A stretch of 64,000 nt of DNA from CALLMM01 sp964429855 (GCA_964429855.1 CAYSDM010000018.1:1-64000); one strand, 5' to 3'; shown: positions 16,890-25,910, counted from the stretch's first letter. The notes: generated by a model not told the origin, from the sequence alone. Numbers and translations: made by a program.

Positions 16890-18784
16890 AGCCTCTGTTC
16901 TCCCGCGTGTCCGCTCAAAATACGCGCATTCTGCCCCATCTGCTGGCGATACATGGCGGCATAAAGACCGTCGGCATCCATTAGCTGTTCGTGACTGCCC
17001 TGTTCCACCAGACGCCCCTGTTCAAAGACGAGAATGCGGTCTGCGCCGCGCACCAGCGAATAGCGGTGCGAGGTGACGAAAGTGGTTCGTCCCTGCATCA
17101 ACCGCTCCAGCGCCTGCGTGATGATGGCTTCTGACTCCGGCTCTACACTGGAGACCGGCTCATCCAGAATCAGTATCTCCGGGTTGGAGAGGAACGCGCG
17201 CGCAATGGAGAGGCGCTGCCGCTGACCGCCGGACAGTTTCACGCCGCGCTCTCCTATCTCCGTCTCATAGCCCCGGGGCAGATCGAGGATGAAGTCTGCG
17301 GCGTTGGCATCGCGCACCGCCTGCTTGATCTCATCCATCGTGGCGTCCTGCCTGCCGTAGAGCAGATTCTCCAGCACCGTCCCATTGAACAGAAACGTCT
17401 CCTGCAGCACCAGCGCGGTATGACGGCGCAGGCTCTCTTGTCTAACCTCCGCGATATTCTGCCCGTCTAGGAGTATCTCGCCTTCAGTCGGATCCCAGAA
17501 CCGCATCACCAGATTCAACACGGTTGTCTTCCCGGCTCCACTGGGGCCAACCAGCGCAACCATCTCGCCCGGCTGGACGACAAACGAGACATCTTGCAGA
17601 ACGATTTTGCTTCTCCGGCTCATCTCACTGTCGGGGAAGGAGTCGTTCTCGATGATTTCCTTCGGTCCCATCGAGTCGGTATCTTCTTCTGATCCGGACA
17701 GCGTCAGGGGAAGATAGGAGAAGGTTACATGACGAAACTCGATCCTCCCCTCTGTGACCTGAAGCTCTCTGGCGTCCGGCGCATCTTGGATCGCCTCCTC
17801 TTCATCCAGCAGTTCAAAAACGCGGCTTCCGGCTGCCTGCGCGCGTTGCAACATATCATTGATACTCGCCAGCGAACTGATAGGGGAGAAGAGGGGCCAC
17901 CAGTAGCCCCGATAGGCGACCAGCCCGCCGACGGTGAATTGACCTGCCAGTACCAGCCATGCGCCGAAACCTACCGACAACACGTTCGAGATAAAGCCGA
18001 CCATCTGCACGGCTGGAAAGAAGACGGTACGCGCATTGATGGCTTTGAAGTTGGCGTTCTGGTACTCCTGAGTCACCGCGCGAAAACGGCTCATCTCATA
18101 TAGCTCTTTCGCATAGGCTTTGATGACCACCATGCCCTGAAGGTTTTCCTGAAGACGCGCGCTGACCTGCCCCAGCAGATCGCGGGCGGCGCGATAGAGC
18201 GTTTTTACGCGGGCGTTAAAGAAGCGGTTGAGCAGAAAGACCAGAAAGATGGGAACCAACGTAACGATTCCCAGTTTCCAGTTCAGCATCAGGAGGATGG
18301 TGGCGACGAACAGGAAGCTGAAGAGGTTGGCAATGATCGAATCGGTTCCCTGAACGGCGACATCCTGCAGCACATCCACATCGCTCATGGTGCGGGAGAC
18401 CAGATCTCCTGCGCGGTTATCGTGAAGATAGCCCAGGGACTGTCTCTGAAGTTTTGCATAGACCTCGTTGCGCAGTTCGAAGACCAGTCGCTGCCCGACC
18501 TTCTGAAGCAGATTATCGCGAAATGCTCCGATGACGGTTCCGAGCGCCTGCACCAGAAACATCAGCCCCATGGCGGGAAGCAGCATCTCCACCCGTCGGT
18601 GCATGATGACCTGATCCACCATAAATGCCCAGACAAGTGGATGGAAATGACCTGCCGGCACAGAGATGAGCAGGCAAGCCAGTCCCAGGGCAAGAGCGCG
18701 CCAGTGAGGGCGCAGATAGGGCAGCATTCGGCGAAATACGCTTCGATGAGCGGGCGAAGTTGAGGAAGCGCGGCGGTCTGACAC
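16886..18784 (-). CDS. ABC exporter half-transporter (MsbA/LmrA type), fused membrane and ATPase domains
   Basis: This 632-residue type IV ABC exporter has six helices in residues 25-310. The ATPase domain has Walker A GPSGAGKT (413-420), signature LSGGQRQR (518-525), Walker B ILILDE (537-542) and the H-loop His573. It would act as a homodimer exporting a lipid, drug or peptide. One oddity is an acidic, low-complexity insertion of about 30 residues (about 362-392, SGSEEDTDSMGPKE and onward) between the first beta strand of the ATPase domain and the strand before Walker A. The start is GTG 18784 behind GGAG. It is followed with 4-bp overlap by the M42-type peptidase. A 9-bp stem-loop at 18863-18888 lies in its upstream region. 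Confidence 0.93.
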   Translation of the reverse strand: MSDRRASSTSPAHRSVFRRMLPYLRPHWRALALGLACLLISVPAGHFHPLVWAFMVDQVIMHRRVEMLLPAMGLMFLVQALGTVIGAFRDNLLQKVGQRLVFELRNEVYAKLQRQSLGYLHDNRAGDLVSRTMSDVDVLQDVAVQGTDSIIANLFSFLFVATILLMLNWKLGIVTLVPIFLVFLLNRFFNARVKTLYRAARDLLGQVSARLQENLQGMVVIKAYAKELYEMSRFRAVTQEYQNANFKAINARTVFFPAVQMVGFISNVLSVGFGAWLVLAGQFTVGGLVAYRGYWWPLFSPISSLASINDMLQRAQAAGSRVFELLDEEEAIQDAPDARELQVTEGRIEFRHVTFSYLPLTLSGSEEDTDSMGPKEIIENDSFPDSEMSRRSKIVLQDVSFVVQPGEMVALVGPSGAGKTTVLNLVMRFWDPTEGEILLDGQNIAEVRQESLRRHTALVLQETFLFNGTVLENLLYGRQDATMDEIKQAVRDANAADFILDLPRGYETEIGERGVKLSGGQRQRLSIARAFLSNPEILILDEPVSSVEPESEAIITQALERLMQGRTTFVTSHRYSLVRGADRILVFEQGRLVEQGSHEQLMDADGLYAAMYRQQMGQNARILSGHAGEQRL

Positions 18785-19236
18785 GATCCATTTCTCCTCA
18801 GAAAGACCGACAAGAGTAGTGCGAACAACATCCTTCCTATTCGCCAGTCATGCTTTCAATACCTCTGTGCGATCAGGACCGCGCAGAGAGAACCGGCATA
18901 ACCACTGTGTCGGTTTTTCGACGAGGAGGGAAGAATCATTCATAGCCTGAAATCCATGAGCAGGCTTGAGAGGAAGGCACACACCATGGATACCTCAACA
19001 GTGGATAGAGAGGGGCTGAGACTGCTGAGGGATATGGTCTAAGCAGTGGTGTCGCAGGAAAGGGTCCGCACCCTTCCTCCCAAGGATACAGGACAGGAGG
19101 AGAACTGGCCTATACATACTATCATGATGCAGATGCTAACGGTTGCACCGCATCTGGACGCGATAACGGTTCAGGTGTACTTTCCTCCCCCGGATGGAGG
19201 GTCTCCTCGTATAGATCTACTGGCATAATCAGCTAC
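18785..19236. other. Intergenic region without a convincing gene
   Basis: About 450 bp between the divergent ABC exporter start and the terminator at 19243. It holds a 9-bp stem-loop with one G-U pair (18863-18888, loop 8 nt), which could be in the exporter leader, and only short frames. One plus-strand frame around 19100-19200 reads ELAYTYYHDADANG, faintly like an RHS/YD repeat, but it is not extended into a gene. Confidence 0.5.
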
Positions 19237-19269
19237 TAAAACAGCCTGTGGAGGTTCTCTCCACAGGCT
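19237..19269 (-). terminator. Rho-independent terminator for the low-complexity membrane protein gene
   Basis: AGCCTGTGGAG (19243-19253), loop 5 nt and CTCCACAGGCT (19259-19269) form a perfect 11-bp stem. Read on the minus strand, it is followed by GTTTTAG. It lies 100 bp after the stop of the minus-strand gene at 19369. Confidence 0.75.
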
Positions 19270-19368
19270 CTATTCTTGCCGGGAAGCAGGTTCAGAAAGC
19301 GCTTTCCCTACCCCTGCTTCACCAGAGGCGGCGCGTTCTATGGCAGCGTTGTCGGCTGTAGACGACGA

Positions 19369-20139
19369 TCAGTTATCGAGCGATTCCTTTTTCTGAACAT
19401 CGTTTCCGTTGCCGGATCGTGTCGGCGTCTCTTCGCTGCGCCGCGTTCTCTCAGAACTGCGCGGAAAGCGTTCGCTGGATCGCGTGGTTTCCCGGCGCGA
19501 TCCCTCCGACGGCTCTTCGCGGGTCGTCTCCCGGCGAGGCGATGCGCTGCTTCTGGGTGTGCTGGTCTCATTCTCGCGAATAGTGCGTCGTGTGGATCTC
19601 TCGCGCGTGGATGTGGAGCCAGTGCGATCAAGCTCCTGCGCGCGGTCGCGGTTACGGGGCGCGGTTCGGTCCTCGTTTCGCTCAGAACGACTGGAAGAAT
19701 CGCGGTTGCTATCCGGCGTATTCTGTTCCTCGTTGTTATCTGAGGGGTTGTAACGCGGAGTCTCATCGGGCGATTCGCGTCGCTGAACCGGTTCGCGCTC
19801 AGAGTTATCCGGCGTCAATTCCAGAGAGGGCTTTTCTGTTCCGCGATCGCGCTGCTCCTGCGGAACGGGCGTGGACAGGCTGCGATCCGGAGGCGGTGAA
19901 TTGGACGGCGGCTGTGGAGAGGGATTGACGGCGTTATTGTTCTGTGTCAGACTGGACGCGCCGGACGCTGCGGGCGGGTTGTTCGTGCCAGCGGCGATGT
20001 GAATCATCGGCGAGATGATGAGCATCCCGACGATGAAAGAGGCGACGAACAGAAAGACCCAGAATCCGAATGCTTTAATGAATCCCCATCCGCCGCCGGA
20101 CTGCGAATAGCCTTTCATGGAACTACGACGAACGCTCAT
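19369..20139 (-). CDS. Single-helix membrane protein with long Arg/Ser/Glu/Pro-rich disordered tail
   Basis: This 256-residue protein has a Gly-rich basic N-terminus, one hydrophobic helix (about residues 22-48, FIKAFGFWVFLFVASFIVGM) and then about 200 residues of low-complexity sequence. That tail is first Pro/Asn-rich, then dominated by Arg, Glu, Ser and Thr with repeats such as RRETTREEPSEGSRRETT. The tail is almost certainly disordered. The helix is followed by Pro/Asn-rich sequence, which suggests a type II anchor with the tail outside the membrane. I recognise no family. The start is ATG 20139 behind AAGGAAGG. It has its own terminator at 19243 and stands 85 bp downstream of the MFS gene's stop. 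Confidence 0.75.
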   Translation of the reverse strand: MSVRRSSMKGYSQSGGGWGFIKAFGFWVFLFVASFIVGMLIISPMIHIAAGTNNPPAASGASSLTQNNNAVNPSPQPPSNSPPPDRSLSTPVPQEQRDRGTEKPSLELTPDNSEREPVQRRESPDETPRYNPSDNNEEQNTPDSNRDSSSRSERNEDRTAPRNRDRAQELDRTGSTSTRERSTRRTIRENETSTPRSSASPRRETTREEPSEGSRRETTRSSERFPRSSERTRRSEETPTRSGNGNDVQKKESLDN

Positions 20140-20223
20140 GACACCTTCCTTGTAGAGACCGCTATGAGAAGTCGGGACAAAACCGATCCCGCTTCACATA
20201 AACACCTGTTGACTTTATTCTTA

Positions 20224-21513
20224 CTACTGAGAGTTTAGCTGTTCAGTTTCTCTTTTGTCAAGTTTTGATATTGCCAGCAGCAGCGCGGCGGAACCGGCGG
20301 TTATCGCTCCCAGAAGGAAGGGGAACATGGGAGAGAGGTCATAGAGAATGCCTGCCAGGAGGCTTGCCGGGAGCGCGAACAGACCCACCATCATATGAAA
20401 CGTCCCGATTTCGGCGGCGCGTCGGTCAGGGTGAGTAAGATCGGCGGCGAAGGCGCGTTGAACTCCCTGAGTTAATGTATAGTAGAAGCCATACAATACA
20501 AAGAGAACCCCAACGGTCCAGATACCGGTCAGCAGCGCAAATCCCAGATAGACCAGCGCAAAGACAATATAGCCGGTAACGAGCAGCGATTTTCGACCGA
20601 TCCTGTCCGACAGATAGCCAGCCGGATAGGCGAGCGCGGCTTCAACGACGTTATAGAGCGCATAGAGCAGCAGGGTCTGCGTGACGTTCAGACCCATTTC
20701 CTGAGCGCGCAGAATCAGAAAGGTGTCAGAGGAGTTGCCGATGCTGAAAAGCCCGATCAGTAGCAGATAGCGGCGATAAGTGGGGGAGAGGCTGCTCCAG
20801 GAGGGAAGCCTCTTTGCGCTGGAAGAGTCCCCTTTCGCAGGTTGATCGGAGGGAGTCTCCGTCGCAGCAGGTTTCCGCTTCTCTCGCACAAATATCGCCA
20901 GTGTTATCACGCCCATCAGTGCGGGAATTAACGCCAGCGCATAGAGCCAGCGCAGCAGATCGGAATGCTGTCGGAGATAGTCGGGCGATAACCGGCGCAG
21001 GAAGAGATAGCCGAAAAGCGGTCCGATGACCGCGCCGATGGTGTCCATGCTGCGATGCAGGCCATATGCGCGTCCGCGCATCTCTTTGGGACAGCTTTCG
21101 GCGATGAGAGCGTCGCGGGGAGCCGTCCGCAACCCCTTTCCCACGCGATCCAGAAAACGCGCTCCGAGAATGTGCGCCCACAGCGTTGCGATACCGATCA
21201 ACGGTTTCGATAGGGCGCTCAGAGAGTATCCCGCCAGCGCGAGCGGCTTGCGTCTGCCCATTCGATCGGAAATCCAGCCGGAGTAGAGCTTGAGAAGACT
21301 GGCGGTGCTCTCCGCAATCCCTTCGATCAAGCCGACGATCTTTGCCGGAGAGCCGAGAACGATGGTCAGAAAGAGCGGGGTAAGCGGATAGACCATTTCG
21401 CTGGAGATGTCGGTAAAGAGACTGACGAAGCCCAGCGCCTTTACATTGCGACCAAGACCGGGAGATGACGGCGGGTTTTGCGTACCTACTTGCGTTTGAC
21501 TGGTTTCTGACAC
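20224..21513 (-). CDS. Major facilitator superfamily transporter
   Basis: This 429-residue protein has 12 predicted helices and the MFS loop signatures DRMGRRKPL (loop 2-3) and DRIGRKSLL (loop 8-9). It also carries the stretch DRVGKGLRTAPRDALIAES, typical of a widespread uncharacterised MFS group. The cytoplasmic central loop (about residues 205-235) is polar and rich in Lys/Ser/Pro. It is probably a proton-driven efflux or uptake carrier; the substrate is unknown. The frame is open further upstream, through the recombinase gene, but GTG 21513 follows GGAGGAATAAGCTG and lies 4 bp after the recombinase stop. That spacing implies coupled translation. It is the third gene of the FG-GAP - recombinase - MFS operon. 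Confidence 0.88.
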   Translation of the reverse strand: MSETSQTQVGTQNPPSSPGLGRNVKALGFVSLFTDISSEMVYPLTPLFLTIVLGSPAKIVGLIEGIAESTASLLKLYSGWISDRMGRRKPLALAGYSLSALSKPLIGIATLWAHILGARFLDRVGKGLRTAPRDALIAESCPKEMRGRAYGLHRSMDTIGAVIGPLFGYLFLRRLSPDYLRQHSDLLRWLYALALIPALMGVITLAIFVREKRKPAATETPSDQPAKGDSSSAKRLPSWSSLSPTYRRYLLLIGLFSIGNSSDTFLILRAQEMGLNVTQTLLLYALYNVVEAALAYPAGYLSDRIGRKSLLVTGYIVFALVYLGFALLTGIWTVGVLFVLYGFYYTLTQGVQRAFAADLTHPDRRAAEIGTFHMMVGLFALPASLLAGILYDLSPMFPFLLGAITAGSAALLLAISKLDKRETEQLNSQ

Positions 21514-21517
21514 CAGC

Positions 21518-22498
21518 TTATTCCTCCAGACCGGCTGAAGTGTGGTGCTGCAACTCTGTTTCTTCCGGCGGTTCCTGCGCGAGAGGATGCGCGGAATCAT
21601 ATACCTGCTGAATGCGTTCAGTGGTGACGTGCGTATAGATTTCGGTGGTGGCGATGTGCGCGTGTCCGAGAAGCTCCTGCACGGCGCGAAGGTCTGCACC
21701 GTTCTCCAGCAGATGGGTTGCAAAGGTATGTCGCAGCACATGCGGCGTGATCTTCAGTCGCGCTCCCGCCGCCTCCACATACTTATCGAAAGTTCTACGA
21801 ACGCCTCTGTCCGAAAGCCGCTCGCCATATTTATTCAATAACAGTGCGACGCTCCTGCCTTTTCGCGCCTTCGCTTCCAGCGCGGGTCTGCCGAACTGGA
21901 GATAGTTTTGCAGGGCATCAATGGCGGCGCGTCCGAGTAGTCCGATCCGCTCCTTGCGCCCCTTTCCCTGCCGCACGCGCACTTCGCCCGCCTCCAGATC
22001 GAGATCGCCGAGATTCAGGCGAACCACTTCTCCCGCGCGCAGACCGCTCGCATAGAGCATCTCCAGCAGGGCGCGGTCGCGTAGTCCGGCGGGTGAATCA
22101 TCCGGCGCATTGAGCAGCGATTCTATCTCTTCTGAACGAAGATAGCGAGGCAGCCTTCGGCTCTGGCGCGGAGCGCGCAGTCCGCGAGTCGGGTCGGAGA
22201 CGATACATTCCGTGCGTCGCGCCCAGTGAAACAAGGCGCGGAGCGATGCCTGCTTGCGCGCAAGAGTAGCGCGTTGATACTGAAAGCTCTGAAGAGAAGC
22301 CAGATAGCCGCGTAGCTCGCTCAGGTCAACCTTCTTCAGATCGGCAATCCCTCGTTCCTGAAGATAGGCGGCGAACTGCTCCAGATCGGCGGCATAGGCG
22401 TTCAGGGTGCGAGGCGCGCTGTTTCGCACCGTGCGACGATACTCCAGAAACGCCTCGATCGTCCTGCGAATAGGATCAGGCTGCTCCGGCATCGCCAT
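21518..22498 (-). CDS. XerC/XerD-type tyrosine recombinase
   Basis: This 326-residue protein has an N-terminal SAM-like DNA-binding domain (IEAFLEYRRTVRNSAPRTLN) and a C-terminal phage-integrase catalytic domain. The full catalytic set is visible: Arg in ASGLRAGEVVRL, Lys in RQGKGRKER, His-x-x-Arg in HVLRHTFATHL, His in LGHAHIATTEIY and the nucleophile Tyr in that last block. Length and motifs fit XerC/XerD, which resolve chromosome dimers at dif. XerC and XerD cannot be told apart here. ATG 22498 shares its A with the stop of the FG-GAP gene, so the two are coupled. Lying in the middle of an operon argues for a housekeeping role rather than an integron or phage enzyme. Confidence 0.93.
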   Translation of the reverse strand: MAMPEQPDPIRRTIEAFLEYRRTVRNSAPRTLNAYAADLEQFAAYLQERGIADLKKVDLSELRGYLASLQSFQYQRATLARKQASLRALFHWARRTECIVSDPTRGLRAPRQSRRLPRYLRSEEIESLLNAPDDSPAGLRDRALLEMLYASGLRAGEVVRLNLGDLDLEAGEVRVRQGKGRKERIGLLGRAAIDALQNYLQFGRPALEAKARKGRSVALLLNKYGERLSDRGVRRTFDKYVEAAGARLKITPHVLRHTFATHLLENGADLRAVQELLGHAHIATTEIYTHVTTERIQQVYDSAHPLAQEPPEETELQHHTSAGLEE

Positions 22499-23790
22499 CA
22501 GGGAGTCGCCTTTCCGGTGTTTCGCAACAATAACGGCTTGGCGGCGGGAAAGAGCACATCCGTCCATCCATCGCCGTCGAAATCTTCCAGAATGAAGGGG
22601 ACGCTGCCGGGAGCCATCATCATCTCCAGACCCCGTTCTTTCGTCTCGTCGGTGAAGGTCCCGTCCCCTTTACCGCGATAGAACCGCACCTCTGTTTCAC
22701 CCATTCCGACCGGACGCGGAGCTAACGTTAGCAGATCAAGAATACCGTCCTTATCGAAATCTGCACTCGCCGCTGCCCATACACGCAGGGGAGAGGAGAG
22801 GGTCGGTAGAGTGACGGGTTCGAATGTGCGATCCTCCTTCTGGAGGCATATCTGTGTACCGCGCTCCGTTGCGGCGATCAGATCGGGTCTTCCATCCCGA
22901 TTCAAATCTGCAGAAAAGACGTAGCGAGTCGGAGGAAGTCGGTCCAGTCCGGATGCCTGCGGGACGACGCGAAAATCGTGGCCGCGATATTCGTCACCTC
23001 GATTCCCAAGAAGAGTATGCTTCTCCTCTGTTGAGGCGATGAAGATATCTGTTTTACCGTCCTGGTTGTAGTCGAAAGGCAGCGCAAAGATGCCTCGAAT
23101 CGCGCGTTTCTTTAAAACTCTATTGAAGACCTGAAAACGCCCTCCGCCCTGATTCTGCCATATCTGGAGATCGAGATTCGTTCCTAAGACGATTAGATCG
23201 GGCAGATTGTCGCGATTGATATCCGTCCATACAGAGTGGATCGTCGGGACTTCTGTGGACTGAGTGGGAGAACGAAAATTGGGAGGAGAAGGAGCGATAA
23301 GGGCCTTATGGAACCGTCCTCCTCCCAGATTTCGAAATAGCTCGACATGAGAGATAAAACCTGCTCTGCCGTCGCGTTCCTTGCGGCTGACTCCACAGAG
23401 CGAAAGGTCGAGATTGCCGTCTCGATCATAGTCCACCCAGGCCGCTCCCTGTACGCTTCCCGGAAAGGAGAGACCGGTCTCGGCAACAGGTATCAGTTTC
23501 CCGTTTTCCTGATGCAGCAGGGTGAGGTTGGCGGTCTGGGCAATCATCAGGTCGCGCTTCCCGTCGCGATCATAGTCGCCCCATGCCGCCGCAAAGGATG
23601 GATACTCTCCTGCCTTCCAGCGATAACGCGCCTTATCCAGACCGGTTTCTGCCGTAACATCTCGAAATCCGCCGTCTCTTCCCGGCATTGGCATCATGGG
23701 GTCTTTCTTACCGGAGTTGCGTGAGGGGCAGCCATAAGAGAGTATCGCCGGGATACAGATCAGTAGAAGCAGACGAAAAGGTATGGGCAT
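22498..23790 (-). CDS. FG-GAP/VCBS-repeat lipoprotein
   Basis: This 430-residue protein has a lipoprotein signal ending in LSYGC (Cys21), so it is membrane-anchored on the outside. The mature part is a beta-propeller of FG-GAP/VCBS repeats with calcium-type DxDxDG motifs: AWGDYDRDGKRDLMIAQ, AWVDYDRDGNLDLSL, WTDINRDNLPDLIVL, FDYNQDGKTDIFIAS, SADLNRDGRPDLIAA, SADFDKDGILDLLTL and LEDFDGDGWTDVLFP. That makes seven copies, enough to close a seven-bladed propeller. Such proteins mediate adhesion or carbohydrate binding. The start is ATG 23790 behind GGAG. It heads a three-gene operon with a Xer recombinase and an MFS transporter, an unexpected association. Confidence 0.92.
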   Translation of the reverse strand: MPIPFRLLLLICIPAILSYGCPSRNSGKKDPMMPMPGRDGGFRDVTAETGLDKARYRWKAGEYPSFAAAWGDYDRDGKRDLMIAQTANLTLLHQENGKLIPVAETGLSFPGSVQGAAWVDYDRDGNLDLSLCGVSRKERDGRAGFISHVELFRNLGGGRFHKALIAPSPPNFRSPTQSTEVPTIHSVWTDINRDNLPDLIVLGTNLDLQIWQNQGGGRFQVFNRVLKKRAIRGIFALPFDYNQDGKTDIFIASTEEKHTLLGNRGDEYRGHDFRVVPQASGLDRLPPTRYVFSADLNRDGRPDLIAATERGTQICLQKEDRTFEPVTLPTLSSPLRVWAAASADFDKDGILDLLTLAPRPVGMGETEVRFYRGKGDGTFTDETKERGLEMMMAPGSVPFILEDFDGDGWTDVLFPAAKPLLLRNTGKATP

Positions 23791-23819
23791 CGTTCTCTCC
23801 TGAGACTGCGGTTCGGCAG

Positions 23820-23848
23820 ATCAGACAGGAACTCCTTCCTGCTGACAA
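23820..23848 (-). promoter_or_regulatory. Candidate promoter for the FG-GAP operon
   Basis: On the minus strand TTGTCA (23848-23843) and TCTGAT (23825-23820) are 17 bp apart. The -35 hexamer overlaps the -35 of the divergent MFS promoter at 23842-23870, so the two promoters may compete. Confidence 0.35.
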
Positions 23849-23870
23849 CGCGCGAAACAGGAGGTATAAT
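23842..23870 (+). promoter_or_regulatory. Near-consensus sigma-70 type promoter for the plus-strand MFS gene
   Basis: CTGACA (23842-23847) and a perfect TATAAT (23865-23870) are separated by 17 bp. Transcription would start near 23877, 25 nt before the ATG at 23902. Confidence 0.7.
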
Positions 23871-23901
23871 CCCCCAAGTAGATAAGGAGTTTCCCGCGCT
23901 G

Positions 23902-25155
23902 ATGCGCTCCTCGAATGCCGCCTCACAGCCCACGAAACGCCAGAGCGTCTTTGGCGCGCTGCGCCATCGTGATTTCCGGCTCTTCTGGCTGGGAGCCTGT
24001 CTGTCCTTTATCGGCAGTTGGGTTCAGATGGTCTCGCTGGGGCTGTTCGTCTATCATCAGACCGGATCGAAGGCGGCGCTTGGATGGATCGGGCTGGCGG
24101 GAGGATTGCCGACGACCCTCTTTATGCTGTTTGGCGGCGTGATCGCAGATCGGGCAAATAAGCGGACACTGGTTTTAGCGACACAGAGTCTCTATGCGGT
24201 AAACGCCTTTCTGCTGGCTGCGCTCACCTGGCTGAATGTCATCCAGTTATGGCATATCGTTGCGCTGTCGCTGGTCAACGGTATGGTCTTTGCCATAGAT
24301 GGTCCCGCCCGGCAGGCGATGATCTACGATCTGGTCGGGGAGGAGGACCTGGCAACCGGCATCGCGCTGCAGTCGGCGGCGTTTAACGCGGCGCGGGTGA
24401 TCGGTCCGGTGATAGGGAGCCTGATCTACGTCGGTCTGGGACCCGCCTGGTGTTTTTTTACCAACGGCATCAGTTTCGCGGCGATCCTGCTGGCGATCCT
24501 GCTGATCCGCACCGATCTGACACGGCGCGGCGCGGCATCCGGTTCAGTCTGGCTCGGGTTTGTGGAGGGGATTCAGCACCTGCGCAGCAATGTTCTGATG
24601 CGTCATGTCGTCGCTCTGACGGCGGTCACCAGCATCTGCGCGTTTTCGGTCTACTCGACGCTGATGCCCGCTTTCGCCAAGGATATGCTCGGTATCGAGG
24701 AGCATGATCGGCGATACGGCTTTCTCTTTTCGTCTATCGGTTTTGGCGCATTGTGCGGGGTCTATTTTATCGGAAGGTTTTCCGCCGCGCAGAGGCGCGG
24801 ACGATTAATGTTGATGGGAGCCGTTCTGTTTTCACTGTCGCTGATGGCTCTCTCGCAGATAAACGCTTTTGTTATGGCGATCCCGCTGTTCGTCGTGGTG
24901 GGAATGTCCGCCATCGGACAGCTTGCGACCGCGAACGCGCTAACCCAGTCGCTCGCGCCGGAGGCGTTTCGCGGACGCGCTGTATCCGCGCATATGTTTG
25001 CAATGGCCGGTCTTCAGCCCTTCGGCTCTCTGATGGCGGGCGCGATTGCGCAGCGATGGGGCGTTTCGCTGACACTGGCGCTGGGAAGCGGGATTTTTCT
25101 GAGCTATATCGTTCTGCTGCTATCTCGGCAGCCTGATGTAATTCGTCTAAAATAG
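23902..25155 (+). CDS. MFS transporter, EntS/MFS_3-like exporter
   Basis: This 417-residue protein has 12 helices. Its N-terminal block (FGALRHRDFRLFWLGACLSF) and IDGPARQAMIYDLVG near residue 130 are hallmarks of the MFS_3/EntS-like drug and siderophore exporters. The loop 2-3 motif is GGVIADRANKRTLV. Likely an efflux carrier; substrate unknown. The ribosome site AAGGAG is 12 nt before ATG 23902, somewhat far, and no better start is seen. The UPF0173 gene follows after 24 bp, so both probably share the promoter at 23842. It is divergent from the FG-GAP - recombinase - MFS operon, placing two unrelated MFS carriers on either side of the recombinase. Confidence 0.92.
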   Translation: MRSSNAASQPTKRQSVFGALRHRDFRLFWLGACLSFIGSWVQMVSLGLFVYHQTGSKAALGWIGLAGGLPTTLFMLFGGVIADRANKRTLVLATQSLYAVNAFLLAALTWLNVIQLWHIVALSLVNGMVFAIDGPARQAMIYDLVGEEDLATGIALQSAAFNAARVIGPVIGSLIYVGLGPAWCFFTNGISFAAILLAILLIRTDLTRRGAASGSVWLGFVEGIQHLRSNVLMRHVVALTAVTSICAFSVYSTLMPAFAKDMLGIEEHDRRYGFLFSSIGFGALCGVYFIGRFSAAQRRGRLMLMGAVLFSLSLMALSQINAFVMAIPLFVVVGMSAIGQLATANALTQSLAPEAFRGRAVSAHMFAMAGLQPFGSLMAGAIAQRWGVSLTLALGSGIFLSYIVLLLSRQPDVIRLK

Positions 25156-25179
25156 ATGATGCAGAACAAGGAGAATTCC

Positions 25180-25893
25180 ATGAGTCTGAACCGTAATACA
25201 TCCATAACATGGCTCGGACATTCAACGGTTCTCATCCAGTCTCCGGGGGGAAAGACGATTCTGATCGATCCCTGGACGGCAGGGAATCCAGCCTGTCCGC
25301 AGGAGCACAAACAGATCGCGAAATGCGATCTGATGCTGCTCACTCACGCGCACTTTGACCATATGGGCGATGCCCTCGATATAGCCGCCGCAACGGGGGC
25401 GATGACGGTTGGCAACTTCGAGCTGATCTCCATTCTGGGGAAGAAGGGGCTGACCAACTCGACGCCGATGAACAAGGGGGGAACCGCGCAGTTTGGCGAC
25501 ATCACCCTCACAATGACGCACGCGAGCCACTCCAGCGGGTATCAGGATGGCGACCAGCTTCTCTATGCCGGGGAGGCGGCGGGCTACGTGGTGCAACTGG
25601 AAAACGGCTTCAAAATCTACCACGCCGGAGATACCTGCGTCTTCGGAGATATGGCTCTCATCCGGGATCTCTATCATCCCGATCTGGCGATGATCCCCAT
25701 CGGCGACCACTTCACGATGGGGCCCCGCGAAGCGGCGCTCGCTGTTCGCTTATTGGGCGCGAAGTATATCCTTCCGCTCCACTGGGGAACCTTCCCGGTA
25801 TTGACCGGAACGCCTGCCGCCCTGCGCGAACTGACACACGATATTCCCGGTCTGGTTATTTATGACCTGAAACCGGGAGATGTGGTAACCTGA
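25180..25893 (+). CDS. UPF0173 metal-dependent hydrolase (metallo-beta-lactamase fold)
   Basis: This 237-residue cytoplasmic protein has the full metal-ligand set of the metallo-beta-lactamase superfamily: THAHFDHMGDA (HxHxDH), MTHASHSSG, HAGDTCVFGD and PLHWGTFP near the C-terminus. It matches the UPF0173/YtkL-like group, hydrolases of unknown physiological substrate. ATG 25180 follows AAGGAG with a 6-nt spacer; two in-frame ATGs at 25156 and 25159 lack a ribosome site. It follows the MFS gene by 24 bp, in the same direction and probably the same transcript. Its stop lies 18 bp before a convergent terminator. Confidence 0.93.
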   Translation: MSLNRNTSITWLGHSTVLIQSPGGKTILIDPWTAGNPACPQEHKQIAKCDLMLLTHAHFDHMGDALDIAAATGAMTVGNFELISILGKKGLTNSTPMNKGGTAQFGDITLTMTHASHSSGYQDGDQLLYAGEAAGYVVQLENGFKIYHAGDTCVFGDMALIRDLYHPDLAMIPIGDHFTMGPREAALAVRLLGAKYILPLHWGTFPVLTGTPAALRELTHDIPGLVIYDLKPGDVVT

Positions 25894-25910
25894 TCGCCGG
25901 TTATGGAATA

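Noticed and set aside
19080..19230. Faint RHS/YD-repeat-like words (ELAYTYYHDADANG)
   Set aside because: Only one partial repeat is seen, with no open frame continuing it and frame changes nearby; could be chance.
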